The translations under genes were made by a program, and so were the position numbers. A stretch of DNA of 64,000 nucleotides from contig NZ_QDAH01000018.1 of NCBI RefSeq assembly GCF_003075415.1, positions 17,804-81,803 of the forward strand, read 5' to 3'. The notes below the pieces were generated by a model. The model searched no databases and was not told where the DNA came from. It saw only the letters and a list, made by a program, of their open reading frames with translations. Below, piece after piece: positions 34,437-42,998 of this stretch; the first letter of the stretch is position 1; each line of letters starts with the position of its first letter. This stretch comes from Microvirga sp. KLBC 81. Its GTDB lineage: Bacteria > Pseudomonadota > Alphaproteobacteria > Rhizobiales > Beijerinckiaceae.

Positions 34437-34763
34437 ATGCAGCGCATTCTCCTTGCCTCTCTTCTTCTCGTAAGCGTTTCGGCCTGTGCCTATCGTCCCG
34501 ATCCGGCGGATCTGATCCATATCGTTGATTCGCCTGCCGACGTACGCGTCTGCCAGCGGCTCGGAGAGGTAAGCCCCGTCGTGTCGACTACTCCGGGATT
34601 CGGCTCTGCGTCGGACAGCATGAAGGAGGCGGTGGTCGCCCTGGGCGGCACACATCTTTACCTCGAGAAGAATTCCGAAGATTGGTCGCTCGTGCGCGGC
34701 ATCGCCTATCGCTGCGGCCCCGGGATCGTGCAGCGGGAGACCGTCATTCGGGCGAAAGGCTAA
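34437..34763 (+). CDS. Small lipoprotein, DUF4156-like
   Basis: Product of 108 residues with signal MQRILLASLLLVSVSAC ending in a lipobox. The mature part has DVRVCQRLGEVSPVV, GGTHLYLEKNSEDWSLVRG and IAYRC, giving two cysteines that could pair. The pattern recalls DUF4156 / RcsF-like small lipoproteins, but that is tentative. A hairpin follows within six bases. Confidence 0.7.
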   Translation: MQRILLASLLLVSVSACAYRPDPADLIHIVDSPADVRVCQRLGEVSPVVSTTPGFGSASDSMKEAVVALGGTHLYLEKNSEDWSLVRGIAYRCGPGIVQRETVIRAKG

Positions 34764-34768
34764 CACGC

Positions 34769-34796
34769 GAGCCCACGAGCGGAGTTGCGTGGGCTC
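34769..34796 (+). terminator. Hairpin after small lipoprotein gene
   Basis: GAGCCCACG / CGTGGGCTC, a nine-base perfect stem with a ten-base loop, six bases after the stop. It lacks a U-tract, so it may be a Rho-dependent or mRNA-stabilising hairpin. Confidence 0.45.
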
Positions 34797-34874
34797 CCTG
34801 GTCCCAGCTACTGACGGAGAGCCCAACGGTTCAGCCGTGAAGGAGCCGTAAGAAAAATCAGGGAGCCAAACGCC

Positions 34875-36482
34875 GTGCCCGTCATCGCCACCTCTGCCGA
34901 TCTTTCATCGGATACCGCGCGGGCGAACCGCGCCGCCTGGGCGGATCTCGCCCGTGACCTTCAGGCCAAGCGGCAGGCCGCCGCCAAGGGCGGGCCCGCA
35001 AAGGCCCGTGAGCGCCACCTCGCCCGCGGCAAGCTTCTGCCGCGCGAGCGTGTGATGCGGCTGCTCGATCCCGGCGCGCCTTTCCTGGAACTCGGTTCTC
35101 TTGCGGCTTACGGCATGTATGAGGATGCGATCCACGGCGCCGGCATCATCACCGGTATCGGCCGGGTCGAAGGCCGCGAGGTCATGATCGTCTGCAACGA
35201 CTCGACGATCAAAGGCGGCACTTATTATCCGATGACGGTGAAGAAGCATCTGCGCGCGCAGGAGATCGCACGCGAGAACCGTCTGCCTTGCATCTATCTG
35301 GTCGATTCCGGCGGCGCGAATCTTCCCCACCAGACGGAAGTCTTCCCCGACCGCGATCACTTCGGCCGCATCTTCTACAACCAGGCGACCCTGTCCTCGA
35401 TGGGCATTCCGCAGATCGCCTGCGTCATGGGCTCTTGCACGGCGGGTGGCGCCTATGTGCCTGCCATGTCGGACGAGACCATCATCGTGCGCCGCCAGGG
35501 CACGATCTTCCTCGGCGGCCCGCCCCTGGTGAAGGCGGCGACCGGCGAGGTGGTGTCGGCGGAAGATCTCGGCGGCGCGGATGTGCACGCCCGCCAGTCG
35601 GGCGTGGCGGATCATTACGCGACTGACGACGTGCATGCGCTCGCCATCGTGCGCCGCATCGTCGGCACGCTCAACACGCGCAAGACTATCGACATCAACC
35701 TCGCCGAGCCGGTGGAGCCCAAATACGCCATCGACGATCTCGATGCGATCGTGCCGACGGACCTGAAGAAACAGTACGACATTCGCGAGGTCATCGCGCG
35801 CTTGGTCGATGGCTCCGAGTTCGACGAGTTCAAGCGGCTTTACGGCACCACGCTCGTGACGGGCTTCGCCCGGATCTGGGGCATGCCGGTCGGCATCATC
35901 GCCAACAATGGCATCCTGTTTTCTGAGAGCGCACTGAAGGGTGCGCATTTCATCGAGCTGTGCTGCCAGCGCCGTATTCCGCTGCTCTTCCTGCAGAACA
36001 TCTCCGGCTTCATGGTGGGCCGTCAGTACGAAGCAGGCGGCATTGCCAAGGATGGCGCGAAGCTCGTCACAGCCGTGGCCTGCGCCCAGGTGCCGAAGAT
36101 CACGCTGCTCGTCGGCGGCTCGTTCGGTGCAGGCAATTACGGCATGTGTGGCCGCGCCTATTCCCCGCGTTTCCTCTTCACCTGGCCGAACTCCCGTATC
36201 TCGGTCATGGGCGGCGAGCAGGCGGCAAGCGTTCTCGCCACCGTGCGGCGCGACAACATCGAGGCCGAGGGCAAGTCCTGGAGCGTGGAAGAGGAGGAGG
36301 CCTTCAAGGCTCCCATCCGCAGCAGATACGAGGAGGAGGGCTCTCCCTATCACGCCACGGCGCGTCTCTGGGACGACGGCATCATCCTGCCCTCCGAGAC
36401 TCGCCGCGTGCTGGCGCTGGCCTTCTCCGCTGCGCTGAACGCGCCGGTTCCTGATACGAAGTTCGGCGTGTTCAGGATGTAA
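34875..36482 (+). CDS. mccB: Methylcrotonyl-CoA carboxylase beta (carboxyltransferase) subunit
   Basis: Carboxylates 3-methylcrotonyl-CoA in leucine degradation together with a biotin subunit not found here. 535 residues. Marks of the MCC beta branch are the [22 protein letters not shown] start, [54 protein letters not shown] and, in the second half, [24 protein letters not shown] and [14 protein letters not shown]. Start is GTG 34875 with AGGGAG nine bases upstream. Isovaleryl-CoA dehydrogenase, the preceding step, is at 25935-27107. Confidence 0.94.
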   Translation: MPVIATSADLSSDTARANRAAWADLARDLQAKRQAAAKGGPAKARERHLARGKLLPRERVMRLLDPGAPFLELGSLAAYGMYEDAIHGAGIITGIGRVEGREVMIVCNDSTIKGGTYYPMTVKKHLRAQEIARENRLPCIYLVDSGGANLPHQTEVFPDRDHFGRIFYNQATLSSMGIPQIACVMGSCTAGGAYVPAMSDETIIVRRQGTIFLGGPPLVKAATGEVVSAEDLGGADVHARQSGVADHYATDDVHALAIVRRIVGTLNTRKTIDINLAEPVEPKYAIDDLDAIVPTDLKKQYDIREVIARLVDGSEFDEFKRLYGTTLVTGFARIWGMPVGIIANNGILFSESALKGAHFIELCCQRRIPLLFLQNISGFMVGRQYEAGGIAKDGAKLVTAVACAQVPKITLLVGGSFGAGNYGMCGRAYSPRFLFTWPNSRISVMGGEQAASVLATVRRDNIEAEGKSWSVEEEEAFKAPIRSRYEEEGSPYHATARLWDDGIILPSETRRVLALAFSAALNAPVPDTKFGVFRM

Positions 36483-36538
36483 GCGGGCCGATTCGGAGGA
36501 AGCTCGGAACCGGGTGGGGGCGGTGCGAATTTCAAGAT

Positions 36539-37369
36539 ATGTCCAAGAGCCCGCTTGAGGCATATCGCTCCGACTATGCCGAGCAGATCGCGCGCCTGAC
36601 AGGTCTTCGTGACAGGCGCATCGAGCAGGCCTTTGCCACCGTTCCCCGCGAGAACTTTCTTCCTGCACCGCCCTGGACCACGATCAGTTTGGGCATCGCG
36701 ACACAGACGAGTGATCTCGCTGATATCTATGACAACGTCCTGGTCGCCATAGACCGGGAGCGCGGTATCAACAATGGCGAGCCCGCGCTCCATGCGGACT
36801 GGCTCGATGCGGTGAGCCCGCAACCGGGCGAGGCGGTGATTCATGTGGGGGCGGGCACAGGCTACTACTCCGCTATCCTGTCTCGTCTCGTGGAGCCGGG
36901 TGGTCAGGTGGAGGCTTATGAGTACGAAGTGGATCTCGCTGCGAAGGCCGAGCAGAATCTGAGCGGCTATTCCAACGTAAAGGTGCATGCAGGCTCCGCC
37001 TTCGGGCGGCCGCTTCCGCCGGTTGACGTGATCTATGTGAATGCCGGCGTAGTTGCACCAGATGTCGAGTGGTTGACGGCGCTTAAAGATGGTGGGCGGC
37101 TGATCTTTCCATGGCAGCCGGATAAAGGCTGGGGACCCACCGTCTTGGTGAAGCGCCTGCCGCATGGCTTCGGGGCCAAGCCACTCATGACCGTCGGGTT
37201 TATTTCGTGCAGCGGCACCACGGAGAAAGCCGCCTCACAGCGGCGACTCACCGAAGCCGATCTCGCTTCCGTGCGCTCGCTCTGGCTCAGGAGTGACCGC
37301 TCTCCCGATGCGAGCGCAGTGGCTGTCTACGAGCAGGTCTGGTTCTCGTCGCAGAAGATCGAAGATTAG
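36539..37369 (+). CDS. Protein-L-isoaspartate O-methyltransferase-like enzyme
   Basis: SAM-dependent methyltransferase of 276 residues with the Pcm-type AdoMet site AVIHVGAGTGYYSAILSRLV and post-motif AYEYEVDLAAKAEQNLSGY. N-terminal DRRIEQAFATVPRENFLP fits the isoaspartyl repair family. The substrate loop is shorter than in E. coli Pcm, and the C-terminus (about 60 residues) is extra. It may be a Pcm-related enzyme with another role. Follows mccB by 56 bases. Confidence 0.8.
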   Translation: MSKSPLEAYRSDYAEQIARLTGLRDRRIEQAFATVPRENFLPAPPWTTISLGIATQTSDLADIYDNVLVAIDRERGINNGEPALHADWLDAVSPQPGEAVIHVGAGTGYYSAILSRLVEPGGQVEAYEYEVDLAAKAEQNLSGYSNVKVHAGSAFGRPLPPVDVIYVNAGVVAPDVEWLTALKDGGRLIFPWQPDKGWGPTVLVKRLPHGFGAKPLMTVGFISCSGTTEKAASQRRLTEADLASVRSLWLRSDRSPDASAVAVYEQVWFSSQKIED

Positions 37370-37770
37370 GCCAGTCGCTCCGTGTGCTCCCGCACCTTCC
37401 GCAGCGGAATCTTGGTCTAGCTTGTTTTCGTTTGAAAACGGGAAGGAGACCAGAGCGCATGTTACAGAGTGGCAAAGAGAGGTACAAAGATGTTGCGAGC
37501 CTGCAACACCCAGAAACCTTCCTCATCCTGCCGCTCTTGGCCCAAGCGCCGCCGCGATCCCGCCATAAACGGCGCTCACCTGTTAAAGAAAGCTAAAGTG
37601 CTTCTAAACCAACGCTTTATGACGAAGCGCTTCAGGGGTGATCCGGATTAACGCTGTCGGACGGCCTGTTGCGAGGATTATTGCATAGGTGGCGCAGCAC
37701 ATGGCAGATCACGAGAGTTCCATCCCGTTGGGGCCTCTCGTGAGAACCGGATGGAAAAGAGTTAAAGTCC
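37370..37770. promoter_or_regulatory. 401-bp leader of the exoR-like gene
   Basis: No supportable gene. It holds an inverted repeat GTTTTC-GTTT-GAAAAC at 37424-37439, followed by AAGGAGA. A 45-codon reading frame (37459-37596) has that ribosome site 11 bases away but a low-complexity, Arg/Pro-rich product, so it is not called. The remainder is AT-richer than the surrounding genes, as expected for a promoter region of a regulated gene. Confidence 0.4.
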
Positions 37771-38643
37771 ATGAACGCGCGCCTGATCAACAAGCTGAAG
37801 CTGACGAACCGTCGGATGACGGTGGCTTCTTGCGGGCTCGTTCTGCTCGGCTCTTCCTCGGCCTTTGCTCTCGATGCAGCGCCGCGTCCCCAGCCTTTGA
37901 CGCCTGCTCTCGCGCCCGTCCTGGCACCCGCCGCGAAGTACGGTTCCGTTCGCGAGGCTCTGCGCACGGGCATGCGCGACTACAATGCCGGCGACAAACT
38001 CGGAGCTGCTGCTGCACTCGAATACGCAGCGGGGCAAGGGCATACGCTGGCGCTCTGGAAGCTTGGGCGCATGTATGCCGACGGCGATGGCGTCGAGCAT
38101 GATGATCTGAAAGCGTTCGAGTATTTCTCAAGGCTTGCGGACCAGCATGCGGACGAGAGCCCGGATTCTCCCAATGCCATGGTCGTCTCCAGCGCTTTCG
38201 TGGCGCTCGGCACTTATTTCCTGGATGGCATCAAGGGCACCTACGTGACCGCCAATCCGGGCCGCGCCGTGGAGATGTTCAGCTACGCGGCGTCCTATTT
38301 CAGCGACTCCAATGCGCAGTACAATCTGGCCCGCCTCTACATGGAGGGAACGGGCGTTGCGCGGAATGCGCGCCAGGCCGCGCGCTGGTTCAATCTGGCC
38401 GCCGAGAAGGGGCATCATCCCTCACAGGCGCTCCTCGGCCACATGCTGATCAACGGGCAGGGCGTGCCGCGCCAGCGGGCTAAGGGTCTTATGTGGCTGA
38501 CGCTTGCGCGCGAGGCCGCGGCCGAGAACGGCAAGGATCAGTGGATCGAGAGCCTCTATGCGGAAGCCTTCGCAGCCGCGGACGAGAGCGACCGCAAGCT
38601 GGCGCTTGCCCTGCTCGAGCAATACATCCAATCCCGTCGCTAA
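37771..38643 (+). CDS. exoR: ExoR-like periplasmic Sel1-repeat protein
   Basis: Product of 290 residues with signal peptide (VASCGLVLLGSSSAFA). Several Sel1-like repeats follow: AAALEYAAGQGHTLALWKLGRMYADGDGVEHDD, then NAQYNLARLYMEGTGVARNARQAARWFNLAAEKGH, HPSQALLGHMLINGQGVPRQR. Order and spacing agree with rhizobial ExoR, the periplasmic inhibitor of the ExoS-ChvI two-component system controlling exopolysaccharide and motility. The C-terminal DESDRKLALALLEQYIQ region is also ExoR-like. ExoS/ChvI are not in the window. A generic Sel1 protein is the alternative. Confidence 0.78.
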   Translation: MNARLINKLKLTNRRMTVASCGLVLLGSSSAFALDAAPRPQPLTPALAPVLAPAAKYGSVREALRTGMRDYNAGDKLGAAAALEYAAGQGHTLALWKLGRMYADGDGVEHDDLKAFEYFSRLADQHADESPDSPNAMVVSSAFVALGTYFLDGIKGTYVTANPGRAVEMFSYAASYFSDSNAQYNLARLYMEGTGVARNARQAARWFNLAAEKGHHPSQALLGHMLINGQGVPRQRAKGLMWLTLAREAAAENGKDQWIESLYAEAFAAADESDRKLALALLEQYIQSRR

Positions 38644-38649
38644 TCCCGC

Positions 38650-39435
38650 TTAGTCGATATCGAGATCCACCATGACCGGCACGTGATCGGAGGGCTTGTC
38701 CCATCCGCGCACTTCCTTGCGAATCGACGCGCTTTTCAGCTTGTCCTGCGCCTGAGGCGACAGCAGCAGATGGTCGATGCGGATGCCGTTGTTCCGCTGG
38801 AAAGCTCCCGCCTGATAATCCCAGAACGAGTAGAGCCCCGGCTGGTCGCTGCAGGCACGTACGGCGTCGCTGAAGCCGAGATTCTCAAGCTCCCGGAATT
38901 TTGCGCGGCTTTCCGGCTGGAAAAGCGCATCGTTAGCCCAGGCCTCGGGATTGGCTGCGTCCTTAGGCTCAGGAATGACGTTGTAGTCGCCGCAGAGCAC
39001 CAACGGCTCTTCCAAGCCCTGCAAACGACGCGCATGCGCAATGAGCCGATCCATCCAGGCGAGCTTGTAGTCGAATTTAGGCGTGCCAATGGGATTGCCG
39101 TTGGGCAGGTAGATGGAGGCGACCCGCACCACGGCTGCCGACGTCGGAATGACACCTTCAAGGTAACGCGCCTGCTCGTCGCCATCATCGCCCGGCAACC
39201 CGCGCCGGATGTCCTCCAATGGCTTCTTGGAAAGAATGGCGACGCCGTTATAGGTCTTCTGGCCATGGGTGACGACGTTGTAGCCCAGCGCTTCGACCTC
39301 GGCCCTCGGGAACGCCTCGTCCATGCATTTCAGCTCCTGCAGGCAAAGCACATCGGGATCCGCACTTTTCACGAAAGTGGCGAGGTGATCCAATCGCTGC
39401 TTGATCGAGTTCACATTCCAGGTGGCTATGCGCAT
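38650..39435 (-). CDS. xth: Exodeoxyribonuclease III
   Basis: AP endonuclease/3'-5' exonuclease of 261 residues for base excision repair. Motifs are MRIATWNVNSIKQRLDHL, VLCLQELKCMDE with metal-binding Glu, LVLCGDYNVIPEPKD, GIRIDHLLLSPQ and the final SDHVPVMVDLDI with catalytic His. Tail-to-tail with the exoR-like gene, six bases between stops. Confidence 0.95.
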   Translation of the reverse strand: MRIATWNVNSIKQRLDHLATFVKSADPDVLCLQELKCMDEAFPRAEVEALGYNVVTHGQKTYNGVAILSKKPLEDIRRGLPGDDGDEQARYLEGVIPTSAAVVRVASIYLPNGNPIGTPKFDYKLAWMDRLIAHARRLQGLEEPLVLCGDYNVIPEPKDAANPEAWANDALFQPESRAKFRELENLGFSDAVRACSDQPGLYSFWDYQAGAFQRNNGIRIDHLLLSPQAQDKLKSASIRKEVRGWDKPSDHVPVMVDLDID

Positions 39436-39528
39436 GGTGTCGGTCTCGTTGGCCTGCTCGCACTTTCATCGGATGTTCGTCGAAAGCTTGCAAGCTGGAA
39501 CCCACCATCATCCCCACGGTTGCAGCCC

Positions 39529-40221
39529 ATGAATCCATCCTGGTTTCAGCCCATCGACAGCTATTGCGAGCGGACCGATGCGAGCTTCTGGGCGGAGCCG
39601 GTCAATGCGGTCACGAACGGATTCTTCCTGCTTGCCGCAGCACATGCGCTTTGGGTCTGGCGGGGACGGCAGCCGCGGGACTGGCCTTCTCTATGGCTCA
39701 TCGTCGTCACCGCTATCGTCGGAATCGGGAGCTTCCTGTTCCATACCTTCGCCAACCGCTGGTCGCTTCTGGCGGATGTGCTGCCGATTGCGGTGTTCAT
39801 CTACAGCTATTTCCTGCTCGCCATGCGCCGTTATCTACGCTTTGGGATCGGAGTGGCCGTCGCGATCACCCTTATCTTTGCAGCCTTCAATGCCAGCTTC
39901 GGGCGGTTGTGGCTAGGGCTTTTTCCGGGCGTCACCCTCAATGGTTCGGTGAGCTATCTGCCTGCTCTGATGGCCATGTTCGCCGTCGGCATTGCGGGTC
40001 GCCGAGCGAAGGTCGGGCAGGCGGGCAGGGCGCTTCTGTGGGCCGGGTCGACCTTCGCACTGTCGCTGACGTTCCGCTCCATCGACAATGCAGTCTGTTC
40101 TACGCTACCACCCGGCACGCATGCGCTCTGGCACATGCTGAATGCGCTCGTTCTGTGGATCCTCATGATCACGGCTCTCACGCATGCCCCTAATGAAAGG
40201 CCGCTTCATGTCCCGTGTTGA
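39529..40221 (+). CDS. Ceramidase-like (CREST superfamily) integral membrane hydrolase
   Basis: Product of 230 residues with about seven membrane helices. Alkaline ceramidase/CREST zinc-site residues are visible: IDSYCERTD near the N-terminus, IVGIGSFLFHTFANRWSLLADVLPI with His and Asp, and LPPGTHALWHMLNALVLW with the His-x3-His pair. The family hydrolyses amide bonds of lipids; substrate here unknown, bacterial sphingolipid being one possibility. ATG 39529 is chosen; the frame remains open far upstream, but that part is antisense to exonuclease III. Overlaps the next gene by 14 bases. Confidence 0.8.
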   Translation: MNPSWFQPIDSYCERTDASFWAEPVNAVTNGFFLLAAAHALWVWRGRQPRDWPSLWLIVVTAIVGIGSFLFHTFANRWSLLADVLPIAVFIYSYFLLAMRRYLRFGIGVAVAITLIFAAFNASFGRLWLGLFPGVTLNGSVSYLPALMAMFAVGIAGRRAKVGQAGRALLWAGSTFALSLTFRSIDNAVCSTLPPGTHALWHMLNALVLWILMITALTHAPNERPLHVPC

Positions 40222-40756
40222 AATCCATGGCTACGCCATCGTCTCCGACAATGACCGCATTGCCGATGCGACGGGCCGCACCCCGGATGTGCTGCGCAAC
40301 GATGCGGATTGGGCCTACTTTCAGGCCGAACTCAACCGGTCCGACGTGACGGTGCTGGGGCGCTTGGGCCATGAGGCCAATCCCAATCCGAAAGGCCGCG
40401 TGCGCGTGGTTCTGTCCTTCTCGTCGCAGGGGATCGAACGGCGGGTCGACGGCTGGTGGTGGAACCCCCAAAAGCTCTCATGGGAAGAAGCCATCCGCGG
40501 GGTTCTGCCTCACGGTGGCCGGGTTGCGGTGCCTGGCGGGCGGCAGGTCTTCGATCTCTTCCTCGCCATTGGCTATGACGCCTTCCATCTCACCCGGGCA
40601 GAAGGCGTGGTCGTTCCCGATGGCGTGCCCGTGTTCTCTGAGTGCGATACCGGCAAAAGCGCAGAGGCAATCCTCACTGAGGCAGGCCTCAAGCCCGGCG
40701 CCAAGCGGATCCTCGACCCGACCGGACCAGTCAGTCTCACGGTTTGGCGTCGCTGA
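40208..40756 (+). CDS. Dihydrofolate reductase-fold protein
   Basis: Product of 182 residues. The region TVLGRLGHEANPNPKGRVRVVLS resembles the NADPH loop (GRxTxE-like) of the DHFR/RibD-C fold, followed by GGRVAVPGGRQVFDLFLAIGYDAFHLTRAEGV, which matches the GG-x-x-(I/V) helix. It is not canonical FolA because the folate-binding Asp region is absent. Translationally coupled to the ceramidase-like gene. Reductase substrate unknown. Confidence 0.65.
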   Translation: MSRVEIHGYAIVSDNDRIADATGRTPDVLRNDADWAYFQAELNRSDVTVLGRLGHEANPNPKGRVRVVLSFSSQGIERRVDGWWWNPQKLSWEEAIRGVLPHGGRVAVPGGRQVFDLFLAIGYDAFHLTRAEGVVVPDGVPVFSECDTGKSAEAILTEAGLKPGAKRILDPTGPVSLTVWRR

Positions 40757-40816
40757 CCGGAAACCTACCAGCTGGCGCCGAGTTGACGTGCGATATCCCT
40801 TTGCTGGGAGGAGCAC

Positions 40817-41338
40817 ATGCGCCGCAAGCTTTCAGCCATTCTGATCATCAGCTGTCTCGTGACAGGCGCTGCCTGGGCCCAGGGTTCGTCATCGAGTGGA
40901 GGCGGCTCGGGCGGAGGTGGGACCGGAGGGGCTTCCGGAGGGACCGCACCGTCGACAGGGGTAACCGGCTCAACCGGTTCTGCGACTGTACCCAATTCGC
41001 CGACTCTTCCGCTTCCACGGCAGGATACCCAGACCCCGACCCCGAACGCAAACCAAGATGCCGCGCGAGACCAAGCGAATGATACTCTGAATAGGAGCCG
41101 GGATGCTGCCCAAACCGGCGCGAACGGGGGGCCGACGCCTCCCCCTGGCACCGAAGGCAGCACGGGAGGAGTTGCAGGCAATCGTGCGGCTCCCACCACG
41201 ACCGGAGGCATCGGAGGCGTCAATCGACGGCCGGGCCAGCCTTCTGCTGTCGGCCGGTCCGAACGAGAGGACGAGCTGCTCAAGGAAGGTGAAGAGCTGG
41301 AGCAGAAGGCCAGGCGCGGTATTTGTCAGGGATGTTAA
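40817..41338 (+). CDS. Gly/Ser/Thr-rich secreted low-complexity protein
   Basis: Product of 173 residues with signal peptide MRRKLSAILIISCLVTGAAWA followed by a long low-complexity region rich in Gly, Ser, Thr and Pro, then Asn/Asp/Arg-rich tracts. A charged C-terminus REDELLKEGEELEQKARRGIC ends in a Cys-Gly-Cys-like GICQGC. A good ribosome site (GGGAGGAG) precedes ATG 40817. No family recognised. Confidence 0.65.
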   Translation: MRRKLSAILIISCLVTGAAWAQGSSSSGGGSGGGGTGGASGGTAPSTGVTGSTGSATVPNSPTLPLPRQDTQTPTPNANQDAARDQANDTLNRSRDAAQTGANGGPTPPPGTEGSTGGVAGNRAAPTTTGGIGGVNRRPGQPSAVGRSEREDELLKEGEELEQKARRGICQGC

Positions 41339-41341
41339 GGT

Positions 41342-41784
41342 TTAGGCAGCCTCGCTCAGGTTCGGATAATCCGTGTAACCCTTAGAGTCGCCGCCATAGA
41401 AGGTGGCGCGGTCAGGCTGGTTGAGCGGAGTGTTCAGGCGGAAGCGCTCGACGAGATCCGGATTGGCGATGAAAAGGCGTCCGAAGGCGACGAGATCAGC
41501 GCGGCCGTTCGCGATCGCGTCGGTCGCCATCTCACAGTCATAGCCGTTATTGGCGATGTAGGTTCCGCGGAAAGGTCGCTCTGGCCTTGGTGGGAAATCT
41601 GGGAGCCCTCGGAGATGAGCAGGCCGGCGCTGGCGCGCTGGGCGTAATAGGTGGCGGTGATGTCGCCCGCCACGTCGCCCTCCTGAGCGCGGTTTCGGGT
41701 GAGGGGAGCCATCGCCAGCCGGTTCGGCAGGGTCAGGCCGCCGAGCTGATAAGGCTGGAATAATGCATTCGGATCGGCGCTCAT
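41342..41784 (-). pseudogene. Old-yellow-enzyme/alkene reductase remnant (internal deletion plus frame change)
   Basis: The minus-strand ATG at 41784 opens MSADPNALFQPYQLGGLTLPNRLAMAPLTRNRA, the N-terminus of NemA-type flavin reductases, continuing to LISEGSQISHQGQ. At about 41566-41580 the homology jumps, in another frame, to the family's C-terminal stretch GTYIANNGYD, GRADLVAFGRLFIANPDLVERF, ATFYGGDSKGYTDYP. About 220 central residues, including most of the FMN barrel, are missing. The gene is therefore an inactive remnant of an intact length near 365 residues. Confidence 0.88.
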
Positions 41785-42010
41785 ATAAACCTCGTTTGGC
41801 GCTGTGAAATTTCCTGAAGTACAGGTTGCTACGAGATGTGAACTCCTCCGATTCCCGCAACGAAGGGGCTGCCATGCAAAAATCCGATGGCTCGGAAAGC
41901 TAAGGAGGAAAAGGCTTTCAGGTGCCCCGTAAGCATTCGTTAACCATGTGCGCGCATCCTTTTCCCGCAGGCCGATGGAAGATTCCAGGCGACTCACGGG
42001 GGAAGCGCTG

Positions 42011-42439
42011 ATGACCGATAAGACCTTCGAAGAGACGATCCGCGAGAGGATCGCGGCGGTTGATCTGGTGGCGGATTTGATCGCGGGGCAGGGCAGGGAT
42101 ACCGATCTGCATGATCTGCGCGTTCTGCTCATCAACATCATGAGCCTCTTGATGCGTGATCCCGGTGTGGAAGCCGCTGTCGATGATCTTTATGCGGCTG
42201 CAAAAGCCATCGTGAGGGATGCCGCAATGGGCGTGCATCCCGTTCCCAGAAACGTCCGTTGCCTACGCACGGCTCTGACACGCTTCTCCGAGCGTGTGCC
42301 GGTGATTGCCGGCTTGTCGGAGCCTGACGATGCGCGTCGCTTCCGCGGTCTCGAGGCAGCCTATGCCGTTCAGCTGGAGCGCGCCACGGAAGCGGATGCC
42401 AACGACGAGGTTGAGACTGAGACCCGCTCTGCTGCGTGA
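42011..42439 (+). CDS. Hypothetical cytoplasmic helical protein
   Basis: Product of 142 residues from ATG 42011, preceded by GGGGGAAG six bases upstream. No signal peptide or membrane segment. Predicted mainly alpha-helical (TFEETIRERIAAVDLVADLI, LRVLLINIMSLLMRD) with an acidic C-terminus. No family recognised. Lies alone between the reductase remnant and the sulfur gene island. Confidence 0.6.
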   Translation: MTDKTFEETIRERIAAVDLVADLIAGQGRDTDLHDLRVLLINIMSLLMRDPGVEAAVDDLYAAAKAIVRDAAMGVHPVPRNVRCLRTALTRFSERVPVIAGLSEPDDARRFRGLEAAYAVQLERATEADANDEVETETRSAA

Positions 42440-42998
42440 GACGATTCGCTTCCAATAAGGCGGTCGGACAGTGACTGCCACTTCAATGTGAAAGAATCTG
42501 AAAGCCCCTAGCTCCATTGGCAGGCAGGGGCTCAGGCAGGAAGATTGGGGCTCGAAGGGACGCTCTTCCAGCCTCAAAGGGTCTCGTCAAATGATCAGGC
42601 ATGAACCGTTCCCTGCTTCAAAATCGTGTATCCGAGCTGGCATGATAACAAGCGCCAGAAAGAGAAGATGGGGAGGTAGAAAATCGAACTATCTTCTCTC
42701 GCAAACACAGAATTCTTGATCTCCATTATCAGCGAAAGATGGCATCTTCTTCTTAAATTCAGAAACTGGTCGTTCGGTGCTTTCTGATCTGTATGTCTTG
42801 CGTATATTGCTTGAGAAATCGCTCCTTTTCTTCTCTCAGGCCATGAAGAAACGATCACGCCCCTCTCGCAAGTTGCTTCTGAAGATCACGCTCTTCTGGA
42901 TGATTGTTGGTGGCGCTGTCGTGTGCAGAATCGCGTATTTCGACCAGATTTCGGCGCAGGCAGCATCAAAGCCCTTGTGATCGCACTGAAAGCAGTGA
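42440..42998. other. 559-bp gap between hypothetical gene and cysG
   Basis: No gene I can support. A short inverted pair AGCCCCT (42503) / AGGGGCT (42536) is seen. A 45-codon frame at 42843-42980 encodes a basic N-terminus plus one hydrophobic helix (LFWMIVGGAVVC) but lacks a ribosome site, so it is not called. The segment around 42650-42860 is AT-rich relative to its surroundings. Confidence 0.4.

Noticed and set aside
37459..37596. 45-codon open frame before exoR
   Set aside because: Product is Arg/Pro-rich without structure, and the ribosome site is poorly spaced; more likely leader DNA.
38683..39528. Upstream extension of the ceramidase-like reading frame
   Set aside because: It lies antisense to exonuclease III, whose catalytic motifs are all present; the membrane protein clearly begins at ATG 39529.
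42843..42980. 45-codon frame with one hydrophobic helix before cysG
   Set aside because: No ribosome site and no known relative; could be real but the evidence is too thin.
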